Shown piece by piece: positions 43,442 through 51,636 of a stretch of 64,000 bases of DNA. The notes under the pieces are model-generated. The model saw only the letters and a list, made by a program, of their open reading frames with translations, was not told where the DNA came from and ran no database searches. Position numbers and translations under genes: made by a program. Where the stretch lies: NCBI RefSeq assembly GCF_030316765.1, contig NZ_JASZYT010000011.1, positions 62,001 to 126,000 of the forward strand, written 5' to 3'. Within the stretch, counting starts at the first letter, position 1. Each line of letters starts with the position of its first letter. Origin of the DNA: Variovorax saccharolyticus (GTDB lineage Bacteria; Pseudomonadota; Gammaproteobacteria; Burkholderiales; Burkholderiaceae_C).

Positions 43442-46138
43442 TCAGGCGCCGGGCGCGGGCGGGGGCGCGGGCGCGGGCGCGTCCAGCTTCATCACCACAT
43501 GGAACACGTCGGAAGACTCTTCCTCGCTCGGCACCCGCACGAAACCCAGGGCGCGCGAGAGCTTCAGCATCCGGCTGTTCTCGCGCAGGATCAGGCCGGC
43601 CAGGCGCTGGGTGCCGCGGCTCCGGGCATGGGCGATCAGCTGCTCGAACAGCAGCCGGCCGAGGCCGCCGCCCTTGAGGTCCGAGCGCACCACCAGCGCG
43701 AACTCGGCCTCCACGTTGTCGGGGTCGCAGATGGTGCGGCCCACGCCCAGCGTCTCGGGCTCGCCGTCGTCGCCGATGGCTTCGGCGATGAAGGCCATCT
43801 CGCGGTCGTAGTCGATCTGTGTCAGCCGGGCCAGCTCGCTGCGCGGCAGTTCGCTGCGGGCCTGGAACAGCCGCATCCGGACGTCCTCCGCGCTGAGCCT
43901 GGCGAGGAAGCGCAGGTGCTGTGCCTCGTCTTCCGGACGGATCGGCCGGAGCGTGAGCGCGCGGCCGTTCCATTCGAGCTTGCGAGCCCATTGCGTGGGG
44001 TAGGGCCGGATCGCGAAACTGGCGGCGCCGGCGACCCGTGCGCGCGCCACCCGCAGCCGGGCGTCGAGCGCCAGCGCGCCGTGCTCGTCGACCCACAGCG
44101 GATTGATGTCGAGCTCGGCCAGCTGCGGCAGGTCGGCCAGCATCTGCGAGACCGCGATCAGGACATCGTGCAGGGCGTCGAGGTCGGCCGGCGGATGGTC
44201 GCGGTAGCCGGCCAGCAGCCGCGACATCCGGGTGCGGGAGACCAGCTCGCGCGCCAGGCTGCGATTGAGCGGGGGCAGGGCGACGGCGACGTCGGCCATC
44301 ACCTCGACCGCGATGCCGCCGCCGCCGCAAAGAACGACCGGCCCGAAGACCGCATCGATGCTGGCGCCGACGATCACCTCCTGCGCATGCGGGCGGTGCA
44401 CCATGGGCTGCACCGTGAAGCCGTCGATGCGGGCGCCGGGCTGCAGCGTGCGCACCGCCTGCCGCATCTCGGCCGCGGCCCGCTCGAGGGCCGGCGCGTC
44501 GCGCAGGTCCAGCCTGACACCGCCGACATCCGTCTTGTGCGCGACGTCGCGCGAGACGATCTTGAGCACCACCGGATAGCCCAGCTCGCGGGCCGCCTCC
44601 AGCAGGCCCTCGCCCGATGCCGGCACGGCCAGCGTGCGCACCACCGGCACGCCGTAGGCCTGCAGCACCGCCTTGGCCTCGTGCTCGCCGAGCCATTCGC
44701 GGCCGTCGGCGGCCGCGGTCTCCATCAGGCGCTGCGCCGCCGGCACGTCGGGCGCCGGGTTCTCGCTCGCGCTGGGCGCCTCCATCAGCAGCGCCTGGTT
44801 GTCGCGGTAGGTCTGCAGCATGCCGAAGGCCCGCACCGCGTCCTCGGGCGTCGGATAGTCGGGAATGCCGGCGGCGTCGAACACGCGGCGCGCCGGGTCC
44901 ATGCCGGTGTCGCCGAGCCAGCAGCCCATCAGGCGCGGTTCGCCGCCGTGCAGCAGCGCGGCGCAGGCCTGCGCGATGTCCTCGCCGCGGGCCGCCACGG
45001 ACGGGGCGTGGACCAGCAGCAGCGCGCCGGTCGACGGCTCTGCCAGCAAGGCGGACAAGGCGGCGGCATAGCGCTCCGGCGGGGCGTCGCCGAGGATGTC
45101 GATCGGGTTGGCCCACGAGGCGTTGGGCGGCAGGATCGCGGCGAGCCGTTCCTGCAGCGCGAGGCCTGGCTCGGCCAGCGGGATTCCGGCGCGCGCCGCG
45201 GCATCCGCCGCCATCACCCCTGCGCCGCCGCCGTTGCCCAGGATGGTCAGCGTCTCGCTGCGGTTGCCGCGAAAGCGCGCCAGCGTCGCGGCCGCCATGA
45301 ACAGCTCCTGCAGCGTGTCCACGCGCAGCATCCCGGCGCGGCGGATGGCCGCGTCGTGGACGATGTCCGAACCGGCCAGGGCGCCGGTGTGCGATGCCGC
45401 GGCGCGCAGCCCCTGGCCGGCGCGGCCGGCCTTGACGGCGATCACCGGCTTGTTGCGGGCGGCGGCCCGCGCGGCCGACATGAACTTGCGCGGCGATTCG
45501 ATCGATTCGACGTAGAGCAGGATGGCGCGCGTGCGGCCGTCGCTCGCGAGGCGGTCGAGCAGGTCCGCGACATCGACGTCGCAGGGCTCGCCCAGCGCCA
45601 CCAGGTGCGACAGGCCGACGCCCCGGCTGCGGGCCCAGTCGAGCATGGCGCTGGCCACCGCGCCGGACTGCGAGACGAAGGCCAGTTCGCCCGGCAGCGC
45701 GTCGACCGGCGCGAGGCTGGCGTTCAGCCCGATGCAGGGGCTCAGCAGGCCGATGCTGCCCGGCCCCAGCAGGCGCATGAGGTGCGGACGCGCCGCATCG
45801 AGCGCGGCCTGCTTCTCGGCGGCGCTCGACCCGTTGCCGATGATCACCGCGGCGCGGGTGCCGAGCTCCCCGAGCTCGGCCACGATGCGCGCCACCCTGC
45901 GCGGCGGCGTGCAGATCAGGGCCAGGTCGGGCGGCGAGGGCAGGTCGGCGGCACGCGCGAAGACCGGCTCGTCGCCGAGCCGCGCGTGTTTGGGATTGAC
46001 CGCGTACATCGGGCCCTTGAAGCCGCCGGCGCGCAGGTTGCGCCAGACCGTGGCGCCGATCGAGCCGGTTCGGTTCGAGGCGCCGAAGACGGCGACGGAT
46101 CGCGGGGTCAGCAGTCGGTCGAGGTGGCGCACGCTCAT
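43442..46138 (-). CDS. Acyl-CoA synthetase (NDP-forming)/GNAT fusion, Pat (YfiQ)-like
   Basis: An 898-residue cytoplasmic protein with three parts. A CoA-binding/ligase region starts SVAVFGASNRTGSIGATVWR; an ATP-grasp domain at about 490-700 has YPVVLKIVSRDVAHKTDVGG; a C-terminal GNAT acetyltransferase has ALVVRSDLKGGGLGRLLFEQ. This matches the protein lysine acetyltransferase Pat/YfiQ, which inactivates acetyl-CoA synthetase; the ligase part is normally catalytically dead. ATG 46138 begins MSVRHLDRLLTPRSVAVFG. It converges with the TauE-like gene and is divergent from the hemerythrin gene. Confidence 0.9.
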   Translation of the reverse strand: MSVRHLDRLLTPRSVAVFGASNRTGSIGATVWRNLRAGGFKGPMYAVNPKHARLGDEPVFARAADLPSPPDLALICTPPRRVARIVAELGELGTRAAVIIGNGSSAAEKQAALDAARPHLMRLLGPGSIGLLSPCIGLNASLAPVDALPGELAFVSQSGAVASAMLDWARSRGVGLSHLVALGEPCDVDVADLLDRLASDGRTRAILLYVESIESPRKFMSAARAAARNKPVIAVKAGRAGQGLRAAASHTGALAGSDIVHDAAIRRAGMLRVDTLQELFMAAATLARFRGNRSETLTILGNGGGAGVMAADAAARAGIPLAEPGLALQERLAAILPPNASWANPIDILGDAPPERYAAALSALLAEPSTGALLLVHAPSVAARGEDIAQACAALLHGGEPRLMGCWLGDTGMDPARRVFDAAGIPDYPTPEDAVRAFGMLQTYRDNQALLMEAPSASENPAPDVPAAQRLMETAAADGREWLGEHEAKAVLQAYGVPVVRTLAVPASGEGLLEAARELGYPVVLKIVSRDVAHKTDVGGVRLDLRDAPALERAAAEMRQAVRTLQPGARIDGFTVQPMVHRPHAQEVIVGASIDAVFGPVVLCGGGGIAVEVMADVAVALPPLNRSLARELVSRTRMSRLLAGYRDHPPADLDALHDVLIAVSQMLADLPQLAELDINPLWVDEHGALALDARLRVARARVAGAASFAIRPYPTQWARKLEWNGRALTLRPIRPEDEAQHLRFLARLSAEDVRMRLFQARSELPRSELARLTQIDYDREMAFIAEAIGDDGEPETLGVGRTICDPDNVEAEFALVVRSDLKGGGLGRLLFEQLIAHARSRGTQRLAGLILRENSRMLKLSRALGFVRVPSEEESSDVFHVVMKLDAPAPAPPPAPGA

Positions 46139-46202
46139 CGAAGGCCCTGGCAGCAACAGCAACAGGCCCGCATCATGCGCGCGCTTCGAGCTTGCGGGGG
46201 CG

Positions 46203-46232
46203 CTTTGCCGCATTTCTTGATCTGCGGCAAAG
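46203..46232. promoter_or_regulatory. Perfect 10-base inverted repeat with embedded FNR-like sequence
   Basis: CTTTGCCGCA and TGCGGCAAAG are exact reverse complements separated by 10 bases. The FNR-like TTGATCTGCGGCAA (46217-46230) overlaps the right half. It lies between the Pat-like gene and the hemerythrin gene, so it may control either. Confidence 0.55.
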
Positions 46233-46280
46233 CAGCGCAGGCGCCGGCGTGGAAAGCTGCAGCTTCCACCGGAGACGAAC

Positions 46281-46901
46281 ATGGCACACACCACCACCCG
46301 CATCATCCGCGACGAGCACTCGGCCCTCTCGGCCATGCTGCGGTCGATCCTGCTGCTGCTCGATGCCCATCGAAGACAGCAGAGCACGCCCGACTTCTCG
46401 GCGCTGCGGGCGATGCTGTTCTATGTCGACCAGTTTCCCGAGCAGCGGCATCATCGCCACGAGACCGAGCTGCTGTTCCCCAAGCTGCGCGCTCGCACGC
46501 CGATGTCGCGCGACCTGCTGGACCACCTGGACCGGGACCATGCGCGCGGCGAACGCAACATCCGCGAGGTCGAGCATGCCCTGCTGGTCTGGGAGATGCT
46601 CGGCGAGGCCCACCGCGAGTCCTTCGAGCGCGCCATCGCGCGCTACACCGACTTCTACCTGGACCACATGGCGCTGGAGGAGAGGGAGGTGCTGCCGCTG
46701 GCCGAGCGCGTGCTGACCGAGGACGACTGGCGCGATCTGGACGCCGTCTTCGGCGCCCATCGCGATCCCTTCGCCGGCAATGAGCCCGAGGACGAATACC
46801 GCGCGCTCTTCACCCGCATCGTCAATGCGGTGCCGACGCCGATCGGCCTGGGCCCCGCGCTGGTGCCCGGCAAGGCGAGTCGGCAAGCGATGCAAGCTTG
46901 A
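46281..46901 (+). CDS. Hemerythrin-domain (HHE) protein
   Basis: A 206-residue cytoplasmic protein with the four-helix di-iron hemerythrin fold. Likely iron ligands are in IRDEHSALSAML, QRHHRHETELLFPKL, LDHLDRDHARGE and FYLDHMALEEREVLPLAE. Such proteins sense or buffer oxygen and NO or store iron. The start has GGAGACGAAC upstream. It sits directly before the universal stress gene, with an FNR box across its stop codon. Confidence 0.9.
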   Translation: MAHTTTRIIRDEHSALSAMLRSILLLLDAHRRQQSTPDFSALRAMLFYVDQFPEQRHHRHETELLFPKLRARTPMSRDLLDHLDRDHARGERNIREVEHALLVWEMLGEAHRESFERAIARYTDFYLDHMALEEREVLPLAERVLTEDDWRDLDAVFGAHRDPFAGNEPEDEYRALFTRIVNAVPTPIGLGPALVPGKASRQAMQA

Positions 46902-46911
46902 TCCCTGTCAA
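46898..46911 (+). promoter_or_regulatory. FNR box upstream of the universal stress gene
   Basis: TTGATCCCTGTCAA is a full FNR match overlapping the hemerythrin stop codon. CAGACT lies exactly 22 bases downstream (46934-46939), giving class II geometry for the uspA-like gene. Confidence 0.85.
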
Positions 46912-46966
46912 TCCGCCCGGCGCGCGACTGTCCCAGACTGGAGGCCTTCCATCTGGAGACCTCATC

Positions 46967-47410
46967 ATGTTCAAGAAAATCCTGGTTGCGACCGACGGCT
47001 CCCCGTTGTCGGAGAAGGCAGTTGCCAGTGCCATCGGCCTGGCGCGGCAGCACGGCGCCGAGCTGGTCGCCTTCACCGTGGCGCGCCGGCCGCCGCACAG
47101 CTACATGGACGGCACCACGATCCAGCAGACCACCGAGAGCGAGAACATCGACAAGCTGCGGCTCGAGAAGGCGCACGCGATGGTGGCCGCGATCGGCGAG
47201 CGGGCCAGCGCCAGCGGCGTCAGCTGCCAACCGCAGGTGGCGCACTCCAACCAGGTCGCCGAATCGATCATCGCCGCGGCCGAGAAGCACGCCAGCGACC
47301 TGATCGTGATGGCATCGCATGGCCGCAAGGGCATCGGGCGCCTGCTGCTCGGCAGCGAGACCCAGCACGTGCTGACCCATTCCACCCTGCCCGTGCTGGT
47401 GCTTCGCTAG
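46967..47410 (+). CDS. Universal stress protein (UspA family, ATP-binding type)
   Basis: A 147-residue protein starting MFKKILVATDGSPLSEKAV. The C-terminal ATP-binding motif is ASHGRKGIGRLLLGSETQHV, of the G-X2-G-X9-G(S/T) type. FNR-controlled Usp proteins support survival without oxygen in several proteobacteria. ATG 46967 is chosen over an in-frame ATA/ATT-type extension upstream because GGAGACC precedes it and the family starts here. The nitronate monooxygenase gene follows 7 bases later. Confidence 0.95.
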   Translation: MFKKILVATDGSPLSEKAVASAIGLARQHGAELVAFTVARRPPHSYMDGTTIQQTTESENIDKLRLEKAHAMVAAIGERASASGVSCQPQVAHSNQVAESIIAAAEKHASDLIVMASHGRKGIGRLLLGSETQHVLTHSTLPVLVLR

Positions 47411-47417
47411 GGGCCGG

Positions 47418-48656
47418 ATGAGAGAGCCATCCAACGAAGCAGTCGACGCTGCCCGAAGCCTCGCGGCGCAGGCTTCGGCCTCGGGCCTTCGAAGCTGGAC
47501 GCTGGCCGGCCGCGAGCTGCTGCCGGTGGTGCAGGGCGGCATGGGCGTCGGGGTCTCGGCGGGCCGGCTGGCCGGCACGGTGGCCGGCCTGGGCGGCGTC
47601 GGCACGGTGTCGTCGGTCGACCTCCGGCGCCTGCACCCCGACCTCTGGGCGCAGACCTCCGGCATCGAGGACGCTCCCGATGCCGGTCCCCGCATCGACG
47701 CCGCCAACCTCGAGGCCCTGGGCCGCGAGATCGCCAAGGCCCGGCAGCTGGCCGGCGGCCGCGGCCTGGTGGCGGTCAATGTCATGAAGGCGCTGACCGC
47801 CTACGAGGCGCAGGTGCGGCACGCGATGGCCTGCGGCGCCGATGCGCTGGTGGTCGGCGCCGGCCTGCCGCTGGACCTGCCGGAACTGGCGCGCGAGCAT
47901 CCGGGGGTGGCGCTGATACCGATCCTGTCGGATGCGCGCGGCGTGCAGCTGGTGGTTCGCAAATGGGAGAAAAAGGGGCGGCTTCCCGACGCCATCGTGA
48001 TCGAGCATCCGCGGCTCGCCGGCGGCCACCTCGGCGCTGCCCGGGTGGGCGACCTCAACGACCCGCGTTTCGAATTCGACGTCGTGCTGCCGCAGGTGCA
48101 GGCCTTCTTCAAGTCGGCGGGCCTCGAAGGCCGCATTCCCCTGGTGGCGGCCGGCGGCGTCGAGAGCCTCGAGGACATTCGCCGCCTGCAGTCGCTGGGG
48201 GCTTCGGCGGTGCAGCTCGGCACCGCCTTCGCGGTGACCACCGAATGCGATGCCGACCCGGCCTTCAAGCATGTGCTGGCCGATGCGGGCCCCGAGGACC
48301 TGGTCGAGTTCACCAGCGTCGCGGGCCTGCCGGCGCGCGCCGTGCGCACGCCCTGGCTCGACAAGTACCTGCGGCTGGAGCCGAGGCTGATGGCCAAGGT
48401 CCACCGTGAAACCGCGTGCACCATGCGCTTCGATTGCCTGGCCCACTGCGGCTTGCGCGACGGCACGCCGGGCTGGGGCAAGTTCTGCATCGACAAGATG
48501 CTGGGCCACGCGCTGGCGGGCCGCACCGGCCAGGGCCTGTTCTTTCGCGGCGCGGGCCGGCTGCCCTTCGGCAACCAGATCCGGCCGGTGCAGGACCTGA
48601 TGCGCTGGCTGCTGGGGGGACTCGTGCCCGCAGAAACCTCCGGCGCTACTTTCTGA
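47418..48656 (+). CDS. Nitronate monooxygenase / FabK-like FMN protein
   Basis: FMN-dependent TIM-barrel protein of 412 residues. Motifs: LPVVQGGMGVGVSAGRLAG near the start, ALVVGAGLPLDLPELA, IEHPRLAGGHLG (catalytic His of nitronate monooxygenases) and LVAAGGVESLEDIRRLQSLG with SAVQLGTAF. It oxidises nitronates or related compounds. It follows the stress gene by 7 bases, so it may share the FNR promoter. The C-terminal extension (about residues 320-412, with several Cys) is longer than in short NMOs. Confidence 0.88.
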   Translation: MREPSNEAVDAARSLAAQASASGLRSWTLAGRELLPVVQGGMGVGVSAGRLAGTVAGLGGVGTVSSVDLRRLHPDLWAQTSGIEDAPDAGPRIDAANLEALGREIAKARQLAGGRGLVAVNVMKALTAYEAQVRHAMACGADALVVGAGLPLDLPELAREHPGVALIPILSDARGVQLVVRKWEKKGRLPDAIVIEHPRLAGGHLGAARVGDLNDPRFEFDVVLPQVQAFFKSAGLEGRIPLVAAGGVESLEDIRRLQSLGASAVQLGTAFAVTTECDADPAFKHVLADAGPEDLVEFTSVAGLPARAVRTPWLDKYLRLEPRLMAKVHRETACTMRFDCLAHCGLRDGTPGWGKFCIDKMLGHALAGRTGQGLFFRGAGRLPFGNQIRPVQDLMRWLLGGLVPAETSGATF

Positions 48657-48908
48657 AATCGCTTCACGCGAACACAGCCTGTTCAAGCCTCCGGGAGTGC
48701 CGGCGCTGGGGATAATTTCCGCAGCGCCCGGTACGAGTCACCGGCTCGCGTGAGGCAGTAGCCTTCGGGTGCTTTCACAAAGACAAGCTTCGGGTTTGCA
48801 GCCTCGCTTGCGCGCCGGGTTCGTGAACACCCTGAGCCGACCGCCTGACCGGCCGGCTACAGTCAGCCCGAACCCGTCGTCCCTCTCACCTTTTTGAAGG
48901 AGTCCTCC

Positions 48909-49118
48909 GTGGTCGAGACAACCAAGGCAAAAGGACCTGCCTCGTACTTTCCTTCCATCGAAAAGACCTACGCCAAGCCGATCGCGCATTGGATGGATCT
49001 TCTTCAGAAGGCGGGTCCCCTGAAGCACATGGAACTCGTCAAGTTCCTGAAGGACCAGCACCAGATCGGACATGGGCATGCGAACGCCCTGGTGGCGGTG
49101 TTCCTGGCGAAGAAGTAG
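48909..49118 (+). CDS. DUF4287-domain small protein
   Basis: A 69-residue protein, MVETTKAKGPASYFPSIEKT at the start, then PIAHWMDLLQKAG and HGHANALVAVFLAKK, matching DUF4287, whose role is unknown. The GTG start is chosen because GAAGGAG lies 7 bases upstream. The 252 bases between the nitronate monooxygenase gene and this gene hold no other supported gene. Confidence 0.82.
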   Translation: MVETTKAKGPASYFPSIEKTYAKPIAHWMDLLQKAGPLKHMELVKFLKDQHQIGHGHANALVAVFLAKK

Positions 49119-49170
49119 CGCGTCTGGCGCGAGGCGGGTACGTGATTGAGCGCTTCCGGCCGACCGCCGC

Positions 49171-49596
49171 CTACTTCTGCGAGGACCATCGGACCGTGAG
49201 GATGCATGCCGGCTGGACGCCAAAGGCACGATGAAACAGGCCTGGCCCCCAGATGACGAAGTCCCCGTGGCGACGCAAGGTGTGCGCCACGATGTCTGTC
49301 GCGAAGTCATCCGAGGCGGAGAACTCGATCCTGAATTCGCTGCTCGGGCTCACCAGGATCGACATCGTCCGCCCTTCGCTCAATGGCTTGTATTCGCCAT
49401 TGGGATTCCCTGCCGGATGAGAGAACCACTTGACGCACAACCCGCCAGCAAGCTCCTCGGCCGGCACATGGCGAAGGTGGGTCGGAGGCTTCCGGGTCCA
49501 ATCGCTGAACCCGACAAACCAGCCCGTTCCGTGGGTGTCCAGATCACCGGCGTTTCCGAACTCCACGTTCTGCGCGAGATGCTGCTTCGAGTGCAT
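49171..49596 (-). CDS. Hypothetical cupin-like protein
   Basis: A 141-residue protein without signal peptide. GTGWFVGFSDWTRKPPTHL, CVKWFSHPAGNPNGEYKP and GDFVIWGPGLFHRAF suggest a small beta-barrel (cupin-like) fold, and VIWGPGLFHRAFGV is like the end of a cupin 2 motif. No precise family was recognised. It is the second of a leftward pair with the next gene, 53 bases apart. Confidence 0.7.
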   Translation of the reverse strand: MHSKQHLAQNVEFGNAGDLDTHGTGWFVGFSDWTRKPPTHLRHVPAEELAGGLCVKWFSHPAGNPNGEYKPLSEGRTMSILVSPSSEFRIEFSASDDFATDIVAHTLRRHGDFVIWGPGLFHRAFGVQPACILTVRWSSQK

Positions 49597-49649
49597 GCCG
49601 AATTCTGCCTCGGGACAGGACGCCTGATATCGGCTGGCTGCCGCGGCAA

Positions 49650-50027
49650 CTAGTCCAAAGAGGCGCGTCGGTACTCCGCGTATGCCGTCGGTCGGAAGCT
49701 CGCCACCGGGACGGTTTGCTCCTCATCCGAAAGGACGACGCGGACGTTGGACTCTTCACGCGTCCAGCAACCACGCGCTGCCTGGCCATCCCAAGTCGCC
49801 AGGAAGCAGACTCGACCCGGCGCAGGGCATTCGCCTTGAGCATCGGTCAGTTGCAACATGCGAACCGGGCTTCCGTCGGCCACGAAGAGCACGCTGGGCG
49901 TGAGGTCGCAGCCGACCACACAGGCGCAACAGAGGCAAACGACAGGCCACAGAGTGGGGCTGCAAGCGGGGGTTGGGTCCGCTCGCGGCGGCCGATACAA
50001 CCGTGCCAAAGAACCGAGATTGAACAT
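49650..50027 (-). CDS. Hypothetical Cys-rich possibly lipid-anchored protein
   Basis: A 125-residue protein with a basic N-terminus, then a hydrophobic Cys-rich stretch VVCLCCACVVGCDLTP that could be a signal with lipobox (VVGC). The mature part has further Cys residues and no recognised domain. No clear ribosome site is seen before the ATG. It is read in the same direction as the cupin-like gene. Confidence 0.5.
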   Translation of the reverse strand: MFNLGSLARLYRPPRADPTPACSPTLWPVVCLCCACVVGCDLTPSVLFVADGSPVRMLQLTDAQGECPAPGRVCFLATWDGQAARGCWTREESNVRVVLSDEEQTVPVASFRPTAYAEYRRASLD

Positions 50028-50048
50028 GATTCAGGTCCAAAAAAGCAA

Positions 50049-50077
50049 AAAGGCAACGAGCTGAACTCGTTGCCTTT
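50049..50077 (-). terminator. Strong intrinsic terminator for the hemerythrin gene
   Basis: A perfect 12-base stem AAAGGCAACGAG / CTCGTTGCCTTT with loop CTGAA is followed on the minus strand by TTGCTTTTTT. It lies downstream of the leftward bacteriohemerythrin gene. Confidence 0.88.
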
Positions 50078-50244
50078 GAGGGGGCGACTGGCGAAGTGAG
50101 CGGGCTAACTGCCCAAGCAAATTCGACCGCGCTGCTCAAAGGCAACGAAGGTGCGAAAACTCGAAATCGACAGGTGCATGGACACGATGAATGCGTTCAA
50201 TGTGACTGGGTTGCGGGCAGTCTATGCCGGCGGCAGGGAGTTGT

Positions 50245-50670
50245 CTACGTGAAAATTGCCACGCCACGCACACCTTCATCTCCCCGGTTCGCCGGCTCGA
50301 ATCGCGCGCCCCGCAGATGCAGCGCCAGCGCCGCATCCATCGACTGCACGTGCTTGTGATACCAGTCGCGGAACTGCCAGGCCATCTGCCGGACTTGCAG
50401 CGACTGGCCCTCATGGGCCTGCACGATGCCTTCGCGCATGACCTCCAGCACCACCCGGTGCTGCAGCGTGTGGTCCTTGCGGCAGGAGAAGCGGGTGGCC
50501 TGCATCCACTCGTCCTCGCGCGCGAAGCTTTCGGCCGCCAACTCGACCACCCGCTGCCAAGCGGCCGGCAGCTCGGCGTCGCCGGCTTCGTCGACGCACT
50601 TCAACAGGACCGTGAACTGCTCGTGCGCCCGGTCCATGAAGGGCAATTCGAGCGAAAGCGAGGCTGCCAT
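50245..50670 (-). CDS. Bacteriohemerythrin-like protein
   Basis: A 141-residue di-iron protein of the bacteriohemerythrin group. Iron-ligand motifs in order: MDRAHEQFTVLLK, FAREDEWMQATRF, CRKDHTLQHRVVLEV and DWYHKHVQSMDAAL. ATG 50670 has GGAGATCTCAC upstream. It is the second hemerythrin of the window and has its own degenerate FNR-type box, so it may bind oxygen for the cbb3 system or sense it. Confidence 0.88.
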   Translation of the reverse strand: MAASLSLELPFMDRAHEQFTVLLKCVDEAGDAELPAAWQRVVELAAESFAREDEWMQATRFSCRKDHTLQHRVVLEVMREGIVQAHEGQSLQVRQMAWQFRDWYHKHVQSMDAALALHLRGARFEPANRGDEGVRGVAIFT

Positions 50671-50724
50671 GTGAGATCTCCGCATTGAAAGACACAAGGC
50701 TAGCCCTCCCGTGCGCGGGACTCA

Positions 50725-50738
50725 TTGACCTGCGACAA
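50725..50738 (-). promoter_or_regulatory. FNR-like box upstream of bacteriohemerythrin
   Basis: On the minus strand the sequence is TTGTCGCAGGTCAA, one mismatch from the FNR consensus. TAGCCT follows after 22 bases (50702-50697), the same hexamer and spacing as before the copper ATPase gene. Confidence 0.6.
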
Positions 50739-50765
50739 GCATCGCGGCTGGCCGCGAAAGCAGCC

Positions 50766-51431
50766 CTAGCTGCGCAAGGTGAAGACGACCGAGAGATACG
50801 ACACAGGCTGCGTGCCGAGGTCCTCGATGCCGTGCATGGCGGCGGCGTCGAAGAGCAGCGAATCACCGACGCGCATATTCACGCGCCTTGGCCCATAGCG
50901 GTAGGTGACGTCGCCCGACAGGAAGTAGAGAAACTTCAAGCCCGGATGCTGAAAGGTCACATGGGGTTGGGCGTCGGCTTCGAGCATGACGAGGTAAGGC
51001 TCGACGAACAGGTTGCCCGAGAGCACATGGCCGAGCAGCTCGTAGCGGTAGTCCGCGACGGTGCCCAGGCGTTCGACCCGAAGGCCTTTGCCTGAGGGCA
51101 CATGGCTGAAGTCGGTGCGGCAGCGCTGCTCGGCGAAGAGGCGCGACATCGGAACGCCCAAGCCGTCGGCCAGTCGAAGCAATGAGTGGAGAGAGGGCGA
51201 TATCCGGCCGTTCTCGATGCGCGAGAGCATGGAGCGCGAGACGCCCGAGCGCTGTGTGAGCTGCTGACACGAGATGCCCGCGGCCTCGCGCAAGTGCCTC
51301 ACCTGGGCACCCACGATCGCGGCGGCTTCGCTGCGGATGGGTTTGGCCTTGGGAGTGGGCAGGTAGAGCGACGGCGGCAGCCTGAGGGGGCGCGCGGTCG
51401 GGAAGGGGGAGGGGACTGGTTGGGTCTTCAT
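50766..51431 (-). CDS. XRE-family regulator with C-terminal cupin domain
   Basis: A 221-residue transcription factor. After a Pro-rich N-terminus, an HTH at about residues 40-95 reads VGAQVRHLREAAGISCQQLT and SGVSRSMLSRIENGRISPSL. The cupin domain follows with VTFQHPGLKFLYFLSGDVTY and GDSLLFDAAAMHGIEDLG. XRE-cupin regulators often control amino acid or polyamine metabolism. ATG 51431 is used. A perfect inverted repeat touches the start codon. Confidence 0.88.
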   Translation of the reverse strand: MKTQPVPSPFPTARPLRLPPSLYLPTPKAKPIRSEAAAIVGAQVRHLREAAGISCQQLTQRSGVSRSMLSRIENGRISPSLHSLLRLADGLGVPMSRLFAEQRCRTDFSHVPSGKGLRVERLGTVADYRYELLGHVLSGNLFVEPYLVMLEADAQPHVTFQHPGLKFLYFLSGDVTYRYGPRRVNMRVGDSLLFDAAAMHGIEDLGTQPVSYLSVVFTLRS

Positions 51432-51455
51432 GGCTCGGGCGTCCCTGTCCGAGCC
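51432..51455 (-). promoter_or_regulatory. Inverted repeat abutting the XRE-cupin start codon
   Basis: GGCTCGG and CCGAGCC are perfect arms around ten bases. On the minus strand this is GGCTCGGACAGGGACGCCCGAGCC directly before ATG, with AGGGA, the only ribosome-site-like sequence, in the loop. It could be an operator or an RNA hairpin affecting translation. Confidence 0.5.
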
Positions 51456-51636
51456 TTGTCGTTGCAAGGCATTTGATCTCCTCCCTTTGGCACTGCTGGC
51501 AAGTCGCTTCGAAGGTCCGCCAACACGCGGGTGTTTGCTTGAGCGTCAAAGCATTCGATCTCACTCTAGCAGATGGATGGGAAATTTACCAATCTCGTGG
51601 GAATGATAAAAATCAACTGCTCATGACAATCGTCCG

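Noticed and set aside
43499..46783. A 1094-codon open frame opposite the Pat-like gene
   Set aside because: Low-complexity Arg/Gly/Gln product antisense to a well-conserved multidomain protein.
48738..49310. A 190-codon minus-strand frame over the DUF4287 gene
   Set aside because: It is antisense to DUF4287, which has a ribosome site and family match; the product is Arg/Ser-rich without signature.
50049..50077. Hairpin considered as part of a tRNA or attachment site
   Set aside because: No tRNA arms or CCA end; the A/T-run on one side makes a terminator the simpler call.
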